Shown: positions 1 through 11,827, numbered from the stretch's first letter. The stretch: DNA of 14,521 nt from Spongospora subterranea (GCA_900404475.1 OUQQ01000535.1:1-14521); one strand, 5' to 3'. The notes: generated by a model not told the origin, from the sequence alone. Program-made: numbers and translations.

Positions 1-280
1 GAAGGTGTGGTCCCTGCAGAGTTCGCTGGTCGGTTTATTGAACTGCCGTCGACTGCCACCGATAGACTGTGGAGGGAACGAGATCAACAAGCGTGGCATT
101 GTGTTGGGTTCAGTCCTCGTCATGATGTGAAAACCGCGGGTTGTATTGGTGTTGAACACCGACGAAACACCTGGGTCGTTCTTCTGTGTCGAAGAATGGG
201 CGGTACCTGATCGCGGTACGGTCCATTCGCCAACATCAACAACACAGGCGATATCGTTAACCGAACTACTCGCCGCTTTG
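1..280 (-). CDS. Possible partial exon of a divergently oriented gene, unrecognised
   Basis: Read on the minus strand, a single frame stays open for about 93 codons from a TGA near position 280 to the left edge. The translation is rich in Ser, Thr, Asn and Pro (for example the stretches SSTQKNDPG and RRQFNKPTSELC), like a disordered protein region rather than an antisense shadow. No start codon sits near the upstream end; an in-frame ATG lies near position 128. It would be transcribed away from the kinesin at 285, sharing its promoter area. The plus strand is also open here for about 70 codons, but that translation is rich in Arg, Trp, Cys and His and looks non-natural. Function unknown; the call rests only on frame length and composition. 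Confidence 0.33.
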
Positions 281-284
281 GCTC

Positions 285-2492
285 ATGCAATCTTCAGCGA
301 GAATACACGTCACTGCCGATGAGGCGGAAGTGACCAGCTCTGGAGACGCCCTTGCAACATCCCCCGGTCAATTATCGCCAGGATCACGGGGAGAATGCAT
401 TCACGTCTGTGTTCGCGTTAGGCCGATCTCGTCTAGGCCTAATGACAAAGTAAGTTATACAAATCCACCGACTTCTCATGGTGAAGACGTTTTGGAGCCA
501 TTTCTCATGACACGCGTCATCGGTTCTGAAAACTGTCAATTCTATTGGTGATGCCCTAACTGTGAAACTGGCACGATCGATAGGGCTCCTCTCAGTGTGT
601 TATCGTCAAAGGCGGCAATGAAGTCATCTTGTCTGGGTCGGCGCCAGCATCGCCCATTTCCGGTGAACCATCGGACTCAACCTCCGGGAATGGGAAATCG
701 TCAACTTTCACGTTCGATTCCGTTCTGGATGTCACAACCAAACAGGTATTGATCTCAAGCCGCAGCGTGAATGGAGAATACCAATGTGCATGATTTTGTG
801 TTGAACTCGCCCACTCCTGTTGATATTCACCGTATCGACGTGGTAGGAACAATTGTACGAGGGGACGTGTAGATCTATTGTTGACCAATTCTTCGCCGGC
901 TACAACACTAGCATTTTGGTGTATGGACAGACTGGTTCTGGTACTGATCAGGGGTTTTGTCCCTACCGTGCGACGCCTGACCGGCAGTTCAGGGAAAACT
1001 TACACGGTGATGGGAACCGATCGGAATACGGATGCAGGCATTGCTTATCGCGTGGCGGCCCACGTTGATTCATGGCTGAAATCGAAGGCCATGGCCGACC
1101 ATGACATCGATATAGTCGCGAGTTACCTGGAAATCTACCAGGAGCAGCTAATTGACTTGCTGGACGCATCCAACGCTAAAAAAACCAAACAGGTATTGCA
1201 ACGTTGATGTGTTTGTTCAATTTCGCCTGATGTTCGTTGGTCGACGTTTGCCGGCGTGCCTGTAGTGCCAGCTGGTATTCTGTAGTAATCTGTTTTTCAG
1301 GCGAAACTGAAAATTCGTGAAGACCCAGTCAAAGGAGTGTTCGTCAGCGGCCTGATGCGCCGAGAGGTGGAAGGTGCTGATGACATTATCGCTGTCCTTG
1401 AGGAAGGAAACGAGCGTCGCCATGTCGGTTCCACGCAAATGAACGACCAAAGTTCGCGATCGCATTCTGTTTTCACGATCACCGTCTATCAACGCTTAAA
1501 GTAAATGATGTATTGGTTTCTGCCATGACGATAATATTGGATTGTTCCCTCTGTACCGTTCTTTCGTTCAAGTTTCGCAAACTTTCGCGAAACGAGTTTT
1601 CAGTCAAAATGCCTCGTTCTTACTGCATTTTTTCGTGTTTATTCAGTTCCGATGTAAATGGGTTAGGAGCCAGGCGATCAGAATTGAATATCGTCGACTT
1701 GGCTGGATCAGAGAGACAGACAGGTTGGTCTGCTCCGCTCTGCTTGTTCTTGTCGTGTCCCATGGTCGTTCTGATCCGTTCAGCAACGTTGGCGGTTGGC
1801 GATCGATTGAAGGAGGGTGCAAAAATCAACGCATCGTTGAGCGCGTTAGGACTGGTGATAAAGGTCAGAATCAACTCAATCGCTTCCTTGGAACTCAGGT
1901 TTAACGTCGCGGTTTCGCCAGAGTCTAGTGGAGGGCAATGCTCACGTCCCATTCCGAAACTCGTCGCTAACTCGCCTATTACAAAGCAGGTACCGTATTC
2001 CTGGAAGTTCGGGGTGAAACTGGACCTAACCCAGGTTTTCCCTCCGTAGTTTAGGCGGGAACGCGAGAACGTTGCTGATTGCCTGCATCAGCCCCACGGC
2101 GTAAGTGCTTTCTGAAAACAGGAAAACACGTCTGTTTCTGAATCCAATTCGCGCTTGTGGTTGTCATTCGCCAGATCTTGCGCAGCAGAGTCCCTGTCAA
2201 CACTGAAGTTCGCCTCACGTGCCAAGCTCATTCAGAACAAGCCCAAGATATTCTCAGACCCAAAGATGTTGCGCATCGCTCAAGTTGGTCCAGACACAAA
2301 ACACACGTTTGTGTTTTTTCTTCAGATTCGCACAATTTACCGCAAACGCAATATGGCGCTGAAATATTTCACTGTTCTCAGTTGGAGGCAGAGGTTGCAT
2401 CGTTGGAGGCGCGTTTGGCGCGATGCACTTGTCGCCATACTGGCCCGGAAGAGCATTCTGCAAGGAGCGCGCATTGCTGTGCTCTAATGTAG
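285..2492 (+). CDS. Kinesin-12/KIF15-like motor, motor domain and start of coiled coil
   Basis: Plus-end-directed microtubule motor of the KIF15 type by resemblance, expected at the spindle or on microtubules. Exons in phase: 285-449, 596-745, 847-940, 993-1192, 1301-1500, 1647-1723, 1784-1863, 1922-1989, 2050-2100, 2175-2283, then 2382 onward. These encode 398 residues before the last exon. Visible motifs: N-terminal strand HVCVRVRP (about 39-46), P-loop GQTGSGKT (132-139), switch I NDQSSRSH (251-258), switch II DLAGSE (287-292), SSLTRLLQSSLGGNART, and the motor end ESLSTLKFASRAKLIQNKP. The last exon opens with the heptad-like IAQLEAEVASLEARL. All nine motor-domain introns have GT-AG ends and keep the frame. 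The N-terminal extension is about 36 residues, Ser-rich. The in-frame TAG at 2490-2492 may be the true end or may be skipped by splicing, because kinesin-12-like coiled-coil exons appear downstream. Confidence 0.93.
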
Positions 2493-2904
2493 CCGTTCAT
2501 GTTGGTGAAGTGCCGGAACAAACCATGAATGATGATTATCAGCGAGGGGTGTATTCCAAGGTATATCGTGACGGCCACAGGATAAACCGCCGAAATAGAC
2601 AATACACCACATATATATATTGGGCAAAACAACATGGCTGCGGAAGGCGAGGATTGGCACGGGGAAGCATTCTTCTCGTGCCCCAGCGTGAAACGCTCTG
2701 TGAGATGTGGAAATATTGAGATTGCGAGGTCGAGTGGTTCAGATGATACCACCGATCGCCTACACCAATCTGTCTGGTGTTTTACTGTACCGCAGTGATT
2801 GCATGGGCATGAAGCAGTCCGAAATCTAAGAGGTGTCGGCGGTCTAAGCGTCGTTTGAAGAACACGAAGCGCACAGCCTAAACCTCATTTTCATCACATT
2901 ACAG
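2493..2904. other. Unresolved stretch inside or after the kinesin gene
   Basis: No exon could be fixed here. A short plus-strand frame from an ATG at 2634 (54 codons, beginning MAAEGEDWHGEAFF) is the only candidate. A short AT dinucleotide run sits near 2611-2620. If the downstream coiled-coil exons belong to the kinesin, the linker of roughly 30-40 residues between the neck helix and those exons must be encoded here. Confidence 0.4.
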
Positions 2905-3397
2905 AGCTCGTGCACTGCAGATGGATGCACAATCCTTATATGCAGAGGGAAAGTGAAAAATTCGGACCAGAAACCCGTATCGCTGTTGTGTGGTTCGAAT
3001 TTGTTGAATGAGGCTCAGACCATTGTTCTCGAAAGAAAAGACAGCGGTTTGGCATAAAAATTCAAACAGCTACAGTAAACATCAATTGAAGTTGATCCTC
3101 CTTCCACAGTAAAGCGGTCTATCTGCGGTCTAGTGCTTATCCTCATACAGGGATATCGACCACATATATCATACAGCTGTTAACCTTCGCTATGAGACGG
3201 TTATTTTGGAACGGAAGGAGTATATTGTTCCGAAATTTGAACTCCACGTTGGAGATGAACAGTGCAGATTCATTGATGGGGGTTCTCAGTTGGACAATGG
3301 CGATTCAATCAATGTACAGCCCATTTTGATATTGTCGCTATTGCCAACCCAACAGGTTATGGGGTTCAGATCGCCCCAGATGGTCGTCTTTCAGTGA
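2905..3397 (+). CDS. Candidate kinesin-12 coiled-coil exons
   Basis: Two exons join in phase: 2905-2952 (ALQMDAQSLYAEGK) and one starting at 3151, giving residues such as HTAVNLRYETVILERKEY followed by IVPKFELHVGDEQ. The donor after 2952 leaves two bases of a Lys codon and the acceptor at 3150 supplies the third. The order, a helix rich in Ala/Gln, then a Lys/Glu-rich helix, then an IxxKF...DEQ segment, matches what I know of the first coiled coil after the KIF15 motor (KxxIxxxKMIVKFREDQ pattern). The frame stays open to a TGA at 3395-3397, but the end of the exon is unclear because the last 60 bases look non-coding. The 198-bp intron is longer than most here. This is resemblance, not a database match, and the link to the motor exons is not fixed. 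Confidence 0.48.
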
Positions 3398-3439
3398 AAT
3401 TGACGCAGCGGTGGCGTTTGCGTTTAGTGCATACATTAG

Positions 3440-3662
3440 GTGGACGAGAGCCGCGAAACCCATCGACTCTGTGGAGCCAAGCGTCATCGTGGAGTTGATT
3501 TGTCGTCAAAATACAGAAGATCTTCGTCCGCGGGCGGCTTCTGCCTTACCGGTAGGTTCTCCCCAGACGCGCTTGTCTCCAGCAACAAGCGACTACAAAG
3601 GTCACCTGTCTTCACGCTCAACACCTCCTCGGCTTCATTGAATCGATCAATTCCGCTAAGGT
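3440..3662 (+). CDS. Weak candidate kinesin tail exon, Ser-rich
   Basis: A plus-strand frame encodes a Ser-rich stretch including RRSSSAGGFCLTGRFSPD and LQRSPVFTLNTSSASLNRS, ending at a possible donor near 3662. Its style (SP sites, disorder) would suit a kinesin tail between coiled coils. The opposite strand is also open from 3828 to 3484 with a plausible acidic translation, so strand and reality are both uncertain. Confidence 0.22.
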
Positions 3663-4037
3663 TTTGTTTGGTTAACGAATATTCTGCAGCTGTGTGTTCA
3701 ATGAGTTTCATGGTTTGGTTCCCACCCGGGTATACTCTAACAAATGCCCCACATTGCGTCAATTTCACTGCCAAGTAGACGCTCTCGCCCTTGAACGACG
3801 GCCATCTTGACTGGTGCTGGATTGGCATTGAGTACCAGCAGTTATTCTCTCCTCGTCGGTTGGATCAGTCGCACATGATTCGACAGAATATCCCCAGCAA
3901 CAAATCAGCCACTGTTCATCTACACTCCTCCGCCAGTAGTAATATGGTCCAAAAAAATTAATGGCGAGTTTTCCTTAATCACGATTCGTCAAAGTAACTT
4001 CTTTATATTCGATAAAAACCCAAAACCAATATTGTCG
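3663..4037. other. Intergenic, no gene seen
   Basis: AT-rich spacer between the end of the kinesin region and the degenerate repeat in front of the ATP synthase gene. I see no exon supported by frame, splice sites and composition together. Confidence 0.5.
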
Positions 4038-4193
4038 TGTTGGGCCATGGTGTTCCTGAACATGACACACCTTCGCATGTACTGCGCGTGTTGCGCCATC
4101 GTGTTCCTTCGCAATTTCTTACACATTCGCAGTTGTTGCGCCATTGTGTTCCTGAACAATGAACACACCTTCGCAGTTTCTTACACATTCAAA
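4038..4193. repeat. Degenerate tandem repeat upstream of ATP synthase d
   Basis: Three imperfect copies begin at 4038, 4089 and 4134 with the core TGTTGcGCCATcGTGTTCCT. Spacing is 51 and 45 bp. Copies 1 and 3 continue with GAACA...ACACACCTTCGCA; copies 2 and 3 carry TTTCTTACACATTC. The array ends about 100 bp before the ATP synthase d start codon, so it may lie in the promoter or 5' UTR. Confidence 0.75.
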
Positions 4194-4296
4194 TTTTGCG
4201 TTAGTCGGCAGCGTCGCGCAGTTTTCCGTATGTTGATTATGATCTCAGTGAGGTGCCCTTCGTCGTCATTTTGTTCGGTGACGAGTTCTAATTAAC

Positions 4297-5050
4297 ATGC
4301 TGGTTCGAGCGTGGAGGCGCATCGAGAAGAATGTGGCCCGTCTATCGAGCAAATCTACGGCCGCTAAATCTGCTGAACCGAATTGGTTCGAGTTGCTCTT
4401 GGGTGGTCCTTTCCTGGAACGTGTGTGGATGACTTGCGATGTGTTAGGAACAGAATGATGGAGCGCGCGTCGTCCGATGAAGAAAAAAGCGCCATATCAG
4501 CTGCTCGTGCGTCGTTGCTGGAATTGCAGCTGAAGGTGTTCGAATCTGAGAAGCCTGCGGTCCCTATCGACTGGGCAAAATGGGAGCAGGTCGGGCATCA
4601 TCTTGTCAGATCCCATTAACCGCCTAATTTCAATGATTTACAGACCTTATCGGACACTGCTTTGGTTCAAGAATTCAAGACTGCCTACAATAAGGTGAAG
4701 TTCGAATCGGATCCAGAGTCTGACGTTGGCGCCCAGATCAAGAAAGAGCATGCGAATGCGGTTTGTTCACTGTTTTGCCCACGAGAACCTCATCCATCAT
4801 GCTCCTGTACAGATTGTGCAAGTTAAGAAGTTGGTTGATGAAGTCAATGGCGTCATCAAGAATTTGGAGAAAGATCAAGCTTCGTTTGAAAACGTATTGG
4901 ATTGACTAGCTGTGTTTGATGTGGTCTCTGAGCTAAGGTTCTTAGGCCAAGCAAGACCTTCGATCGGCGACAGTGGATTCAGTTTTGAAGAAGAACCCTG
5001 ACTTGGACGCCAAGTATAACGAAGAAATCAAGAACGATAAATGGTTCTAA
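4297..5050 (+). CDS. ATP5PD: ATP synthase subunit d, mitochondrial
   Basis: Peripheral-stalk subunit d of mitochondrial F1Fo ATP synthase, which helps hold the stator against rotor torque on the matrix side of the inner membrane. Five exons: 4297-4385, 4448-4589, 4644-4760, 4813-4893, 4946-5050, joined by introns of 52-62 bp; total 177 residues. Family features in order: a short Trp-containing start (AEPNW at about 26-30), a helix of Glu/Lys/Ala, then the hallmark PAVPIDWAKWEQ (about 66-77), the ...LVQEFKTAYNKVKF helix, a second long charged helix (KKLVDEVNGVIKNLEKD), and the C-terminal segment ending NDKWF. The first 21 residues, MLVRAWRRIEKNVARLSSKS, are basic and could act as a presequence, which vertebrate subunit d lacks. 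No AATAAA was found after the stop. Confidence 0.92.
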
Positions 5051-5374
5051 TCGATTACATGAACAAATAACTCTCATTTCGCCGACCTTTGGTTCCTGAA
5101 CTTCCCAATCAGCGTAGACAACAAATTGTATCCCACTGCTGCATTCGATTTTTGGACTTAAGTGGATTCCATTGCGTGAATTGGCCAAATCGGCTTCAAG
5201 TTCATGCTCTACGTTGGATTTTGCGGTCGGAACCACGATGATTGGAGATCAAAGCTCGTAATATTTTTTTTTGACGTGATCGACCACCTTGCTGTGGCGA
5301 CACGTCCTAGGTTCTATCTGGGAAAATGAAGACCAGCATTGGACCGGGAATGTGGTGCTAAATCGCAATTTATA
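5051..5374. other. Convergent intergenic region
   Basis: Gene-free space between the stop of ATP synthase d and the polyadenylation signal of the minus-strand GH18 gene. It should contain both 3' ends. A run of nine T lies at about 5262-5270. No other structure seen. Confidence 0.5.
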
Positions 5375-5380
5375 TTTATT
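5375..5380 (-). terminator. Polyadenylation signal AATAAA
   Basis: Canonical AATAAA on the minus strand, 131 bp beyond the TAA at 5512 and 21 bp beyond the alternative TAG at 5402. It supports the transcript of the GH18/transmembrane gene ending here. Confidence 0.6.
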
Positions 5381-5511
5381 GATAATCTTGTTGGTTTTCA
5401 GCTATGGCGTACAGGTGAAGATGTAATTTAGCGGCATCGTCCGCCAATCACAACACATCTTCAGTGTTGAGTCCAACGGATTCGCTTCAAAAGATCCAGA
5501 GCTGTTTCTGA

Positions 5512-6180
5512 TTACTGACTCGCAAAAAAATATGTTCGGCTGAGCCCTTGCTGAGAAGGACTTGGCATCGTTGGCAACGTTGGCGAAGCCGTCGCCATCC
5601 AACTTGACTTCTCATATCGTATTCGGCAAACAACGACCAATGCGATTGACAACACCACAGCGACAATGATGGCGATCACACTGAAGGACATGGTGCTGGT
5701 TGTCGCCGCAAATTCAGTGATTGAACATGGATCGGAGCCGCTGCTGATCACGACGACGACGTTGGATGAACAGCGACGCAGATTCAAAACGGCTGTCACC
5801 ACCCGAACTGGAGGATCTGGTGCAGAAATCATCAAAGGCCCTTGACGTAGTGGACTCGTTGAGCTCTGTAAACTGGAGGAGAACGACGCCACAATGTCGT
5901 CCCCTTCTTGTTGATTCGCATTTGTTCGCTGGATGATGATAAACGTGATTTCCGATCGCGAGTCGCCGTTCTCTCTGAGCTCAGCGTTGACGACGCGATT
6001 CGGGCTGATCGACAGAACGCGGCACAGATTCTCGACGAAGACCGAGACCTGGAGTTGCCGCTCGGCCGTGGATATTTTGCCAATCGCGAGATCGAGCGGC
6101 AACCAAACTGACCATCCTTTGAACGAGACGCCAACCGCATTTGTGTCAAGGAACACCCTAATGCCAGAACACTCAATTCC
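5512..6180 (-). other. SEA/dystroglycan-like and transmembrane module (last exon of the GH18 gene model)
   Basis: Minus-strand exon after an acceptor at 6181 (GAACTAG) or 6158 (GGCATTAG). It has no convincing Met start, so it is probably not a gene on its own. Order: WSVWLPLDLAIG, a helix (AERQLQVSVFVENLCRVLSI), a strand (SRSEITFIII), a Ser-rich linker, two cysteines 16 residues apart, one transmembrane helix followed by RIRYEKS, a positive stop-transfer signal. Helix plus strand next to a membrane recalls the SEA-like fold of dystroglycan; no clear GSVVV cleavage site is seen. A second open frame over 5602-5402 could give an alternative tail. Confidence 0.6.
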
Positions 6181-8424
6181 CTAGTTCAACAACGCCAAAT
6201 AATGTGAAAAAAACAAAGTGTGTCAGAGCGAAATTCGCAGAAAGTGTGTACTGTGGTGAGAATCCGACACAATGGATTTTTGTGTTGCCCAAACGATGGT
6301 TGTATACCTGGATGTGGATAGTGGCAGGGCCTGAACACCAGAATAAGACGCTGAAACACGGTCCATAGATAACCAGACGGGCTCACCGTTGTTGGACCGA
6401 TTGAGGTCAACATGCTGATGGAGGATGACGGGGTCGATTGGGTTGCCACGACCGTCCCTGACAAGCCGCAACAATCAGAAGGCCGGTTCGAGAACACTTT
6501 CCATTGCCCTAAGCCCAACCGGCCTTACCGGTCACGATTCCCATTTGTGGCGTCGCTGTTTTGCTCGCAACTGCACTCGATTTCCCTGTTGTTGATGTTG
6601 TCGTTGTCAACTTCTTGGCGGCTGTCTGTGTTGACATTTTTTTGTTCGTTAGTTTCTTAGTAGTGCTCGTCTTTGTCGTGTTCTTCTGTGTGGTGCGCTT
6701 TTTGGTCGTCATTCTCCTCGTGCTTGCCTTTTTCGTGACCGGTTTCTTGGTCGTCGGGTTCTTAGTGATCGGCTTCTGGGTTGCCTTTGTGCTTGGCTTC
6801 TTGGTCGTTGCTACAGCGCATGGTCTGACGGCCTGAAATTTCTGCACGATCACGTTGGCCAACCGACGATAATGCGCGTCGCCATGGAAATCCTCGATGT
6901 TGATTCCCAGGAACGCACGATCGGCCACGTATTGGGCCTTGGCGATCGCCGCCTGTTCCGACTCAAACGACACGAGTCGGCGAGTGGTGGTGTTGTATAT
7001 CATCGAGGCTTGCGCCACTGGATCCCACAGTTTCTTCCAGGCGGCGAACGAGCCGTAGACGTCGATGTCGATGTAGCCGCCGCCATCATCGCTCCCGCTC
7101 ATCAGACCCGGGACGGGGCCCAAGGCGTACAGCGCCGGAAACGAGAGGTTCTTCGGTGGCGACGGAAGAGTCCAGCCGAACCCCGATGAGGGAATGGAGA
7201 TGATGATCTTACACGATGGCACTCCCAAGGCGACAACCGCGGCCACGTCGGTGGACACGCTCCTCTGCGAAGCGGCCTGGGAATCGGGCGGATACAGGTT
7301 GGACGTGTGGGTGATTGGGGAAAACCATCCGCCCCAAAACCCGAGACTTCGAAAATTGATCCAGTCAACGTACGGCGCCATCGCAGCCAAGCTGTATCTG
7401 CTGTTCATCGTCGATGTTGTGAAAGATACGGAGGCGGACAAGGATGCATTCTGGGGAAGAGCGGCTCGAAACGCGGCCAGAAACAGATTGAAGTTGTTCG
7501 GATCCGATGCGGAACTGCCAGGGCTCGATCCATCGTTGGGAAACCCTATTTTGAACACACAGAACGTTACATTTGGGATAGTCAATCAGATCAGTTAGGG
7601 AAATTACGCCAGTCGATGTTGACACCATCGAACGAGTAATACTGCATCATGGCCGAGCAGGACGCCGCCAGCTTGGTTCTGGACGCCGGGGCGGCCGCGA
7701 TCACGCTGAAATTCGTCGACAGCGCTCCCCCGATGGTCATCACCGTTTTCAGGTGCGGATNTCTGGGGAAGAGCGGCTCGAAACGCGGCCAGAAACAGAT
7801 TGAAGTTGTTCGGATCCGATGCGGAACTGCCAGGGCTCGATCCATCGTTGGGAAACCCTATTTTGAACACACAGAACGTTACATTTGGGATAGTCAATCA
7901 GATCAGTTAGGGAAATTACGCCAGTCGATGTTGACACCATCGAACGAGTAATACTGCATCATGGCCGAGCAGGACGCCGCCAGCTTGGTTCTGGACGCCG
8001 GGGCGGCCGCGATCACGCTGAAATTCGTCGACAGCGCTCCCCCGATGGTCATCACCGTTTTCAGGTGCGGATAACGGATCTTCAGTCGTCGCATTTGATT
8101 GAGCAGTCCATGGTAGGAATCGCCAGCATCGGATCCCAGAGGACTGGACGGGTAGGGATTGCCGACCTCCAACCAATCGTCGAGAACCGCACAGACTCCC
8201 GAATCCGATTTGAAGAAATTGTAGTTGATGTGGGTATAGAGGGATCCTTCGATATCGGATACCAGATCCCTCATGTTGTAGAACTTGGTGTTCACGTAAT
8301 CCGTCATGATGATCGATTCCGTTCGTGGACCTCCGGACGGGCTGCACGTTCTACACGAAGCGGCCATCGAATAGCAGCCCCAGATCAGGAAAACTCGGAC
8401 CAAAACGACATCCACCTTCGTCAT
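5512..8424 (-). CDS. Chitinase-like GH18 protein, catalytically altered, stalked and membrane-anchored
   Basis: Predicted extracellular GH18-fold protein. Start ATG at 8424 gives a hydrophobic signal-like N terminus (VVLVRVFLIWGCYSMAASC). Model: exons 8424-7920, 7545-6529, 6457-6252, 6180-5512, all in phase, 798 residues once the assembly duplication is collapsed. GH18 hallmarks: LYTHINYNFF, LKTVMTIGGAL, then FDGVNIDWR (161-169) where active chitinases have DGxDxDWE, and the last-strand AFLGINIEDF. The catalytic Glu is Arg and one Asp is Asn, so chitin hydrolysis is unlikely; carbohydrate binding or signalling, as in imaginal-disc growth factors, fits. Residues 415-492 are a Thr/Lys stalk. 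The last exon shows an SEA-like helix-strand region, a hydrophobic span SVIAIIVAVVLSIALVVV (about 743-760) and a short tail. GH18 is sure; the join to the last exon rests on splice phase. Alternatives end at a TGA (6223) or start a separate gene. Confidence 0.8.
6575..6808 (-). repeat. Thr/Lys-rich stalk repeat in GH18 gene
   Basis: About 78 codons made of variations on TTKKP, TKKAS and TTQKN. In this family such Thr-rich linkers are usually O-glycosylated spacers; the high Lys content makes this one strongly basic. Confidence 0.85.
7450..7760. repeat. Exact direct duplication, copy 1 (probable assembly artefact)
   Basis: All 311 bases are identical to 7762-8072, with only one N between. The copy contains the end of GH18 exon 1 (7608-7760), its 62-bp intron (7546-7607) and the start of exon 2 (7450-7545). 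Only one copy is compatible with an intact gene. Confidence 0.97.
7761..7761. other. Single N: contig join
   Basis: The only ambiguous base in the window lies exactly between the two copies of the 311-bp repeat, as expected where two overlapping contig ends were placed next to each other rather than merged. Confidence 0.95.
7762..8072. repeat. Exact direct duplication, copy 2
   Basis: Second copy of the 311-bp segment. It joins correctly to the upstream part of GH18 exon 1 (exon sequence 7920-8072), with the intron at 7858-7919 and the start of exon 2 at 7762-7857. Confidence 0.97.
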
Positions 8425-9098
8425 CCAAGATCTTGTTAAGTTGATGGGAAGGTCCCTCTGGATACGAGTGATCGTACACTCAAAAATCTCCCATAACGTA
8501 CCGCGATCTGTGTACCGACGTATGTTGTTGTTGATGTGACGACGTCCACGAGCGCGTTCAAACAGAACACTTGCGAATCCGCCGATGGTTGCCAATCAGA
8601 AATGGTGAAATTTAAAATCACGCTAGGAGCAACTTTCGTCGATCGGATCAGGCAATGAACAAGTACAGGAAAATACAAGTTATCAACGATTAGCCGGATT
8701 GGCAACCGACACACCCCGAATCGCCATGTCATTTCGAGTCTTTTTGTGTTTTTCCCACACAAGTAAACGGCCATTCAGTATTTCCTACGAATTACAGTTG
8801 TTCCAGTCTTCATTTTCCATGACCTGTTGATAAGGGTTGTTCAATCGTTTAGGAAGATGCAGTTGGTGCTATGATAAACGGACTGTTATTGGTCTGTATC
8901 TATTCCAGAGGCAAGTAGATGTTCATCCTTAGCCGTTAGTTAGGTCTTTGAAAAATTCCACTCTTTGTTCGCGTGTTACATTTCGTGGCGCGATTCATAC
9001 TTGTCGAGCTTTGCGAATGTTTGTGCAAGGGTCTATCATTAGTGATTCGTTATGACTTAGAAGAGGAAATGCTTGGATATTGCACAAAGCTATTCAAG
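8425..9098. other. Intergenic: 5' flank of GH18 and 3' flank of E3 gene
   Basis: Probably holds the promoter and 5' UTR of the GH18 gene. Two minus-strand frames are open over parts of it (8774-8436 and 8595-8425), but neither has a natural-looking composition or a clear splice into the GH18 exon. No TATA box or repeat was recognised. Confidence 0.45.
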
Positions 9099-9104
9099 TT
9101 TATT
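9099..9104 (-). terminator. Polyadenylation signal AATAAA of E3 gene
   Basis: AATAAA on the minus strand 20 bp beyond the TAA at 9125-9127, giving a very short 3' UTR. Confidence 0.7.
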
Positions 9105-9124
9105 AAATACTCCTATTGCTGGAA

Positions 9125-11487
<2,363 letters not shown>

Positions 11488-11827
11488 GAAGAAGGTGTTC
11501 AGGTCCCCCTTTTTCTAAATGACTTCACAGACCGCTGTACACGATATCGGATATTAACGTAACCCCTCTCTGTTACCACACTACACTATCAAAAGTGAAC
11601 TGTTATAGTCCGTCACTGTCATTCGACATCACTCAGATCAGTATTTCCTCATTGTTTGTTTGGGTTCGACCACGAACGCGCCCGCCCTCGTATAAGCTGT
11701 GGATCAGGGCACCGCGACAGAGGTCGGGGATCGCCTGATTGACAACGAATAGGGCTTGGCATGAGTTTCGGATTGAAGAAAGAACAGTCCACTTGACGTG
11801 TTAGCCACGCCGGGTCTTAAGGCGCAC
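11488..11827. other. Probable 5' flank of E3 gene; no exon seen
   Basis: Lies upstream of the provisional E3 start and downstream of the unresolved small gene. It has no supported splice sites. A minus-strand frame stays open over 11976-11704 and enters this stretch, but it competes with another frame described for the small gene. Confidence 0.4.

Noticed and set aside
2985..3010. GGTTCGAAT, resembling a tRNA T-loop
   Set aside because: No A box, D-arm or matching acceptor stem in the preceding 70 bases.
6223..6330. Cadherin-like reading (ALPLSTSRYTTIVWATQ...) in the GH18 gene
   Set aside because: Attractive as a dystroglycan-type domain, and reachable through an alternative intron at 6386-6331, but that frame ends at a TGA with no phase-compatible donor into the last exon other than a 150-bp intron from 6307.
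6561..6836. Plus-strand hydrophobic frame that looks like a membrane protein
   Set aside because: It is the reverse complement of the Thr/Lys stalk codons of the GH18 gene; Lys and Thr codons read backwards give Phe, Leu, Val and Gly.
7450..8072. Recent tandem duplication or gene conversion in the GH18 gene
   Set aside because: Zero differences in 311 bp, with an N exactly at the junction and disruption of the exon order, fits an unmerged assembly overlap better.
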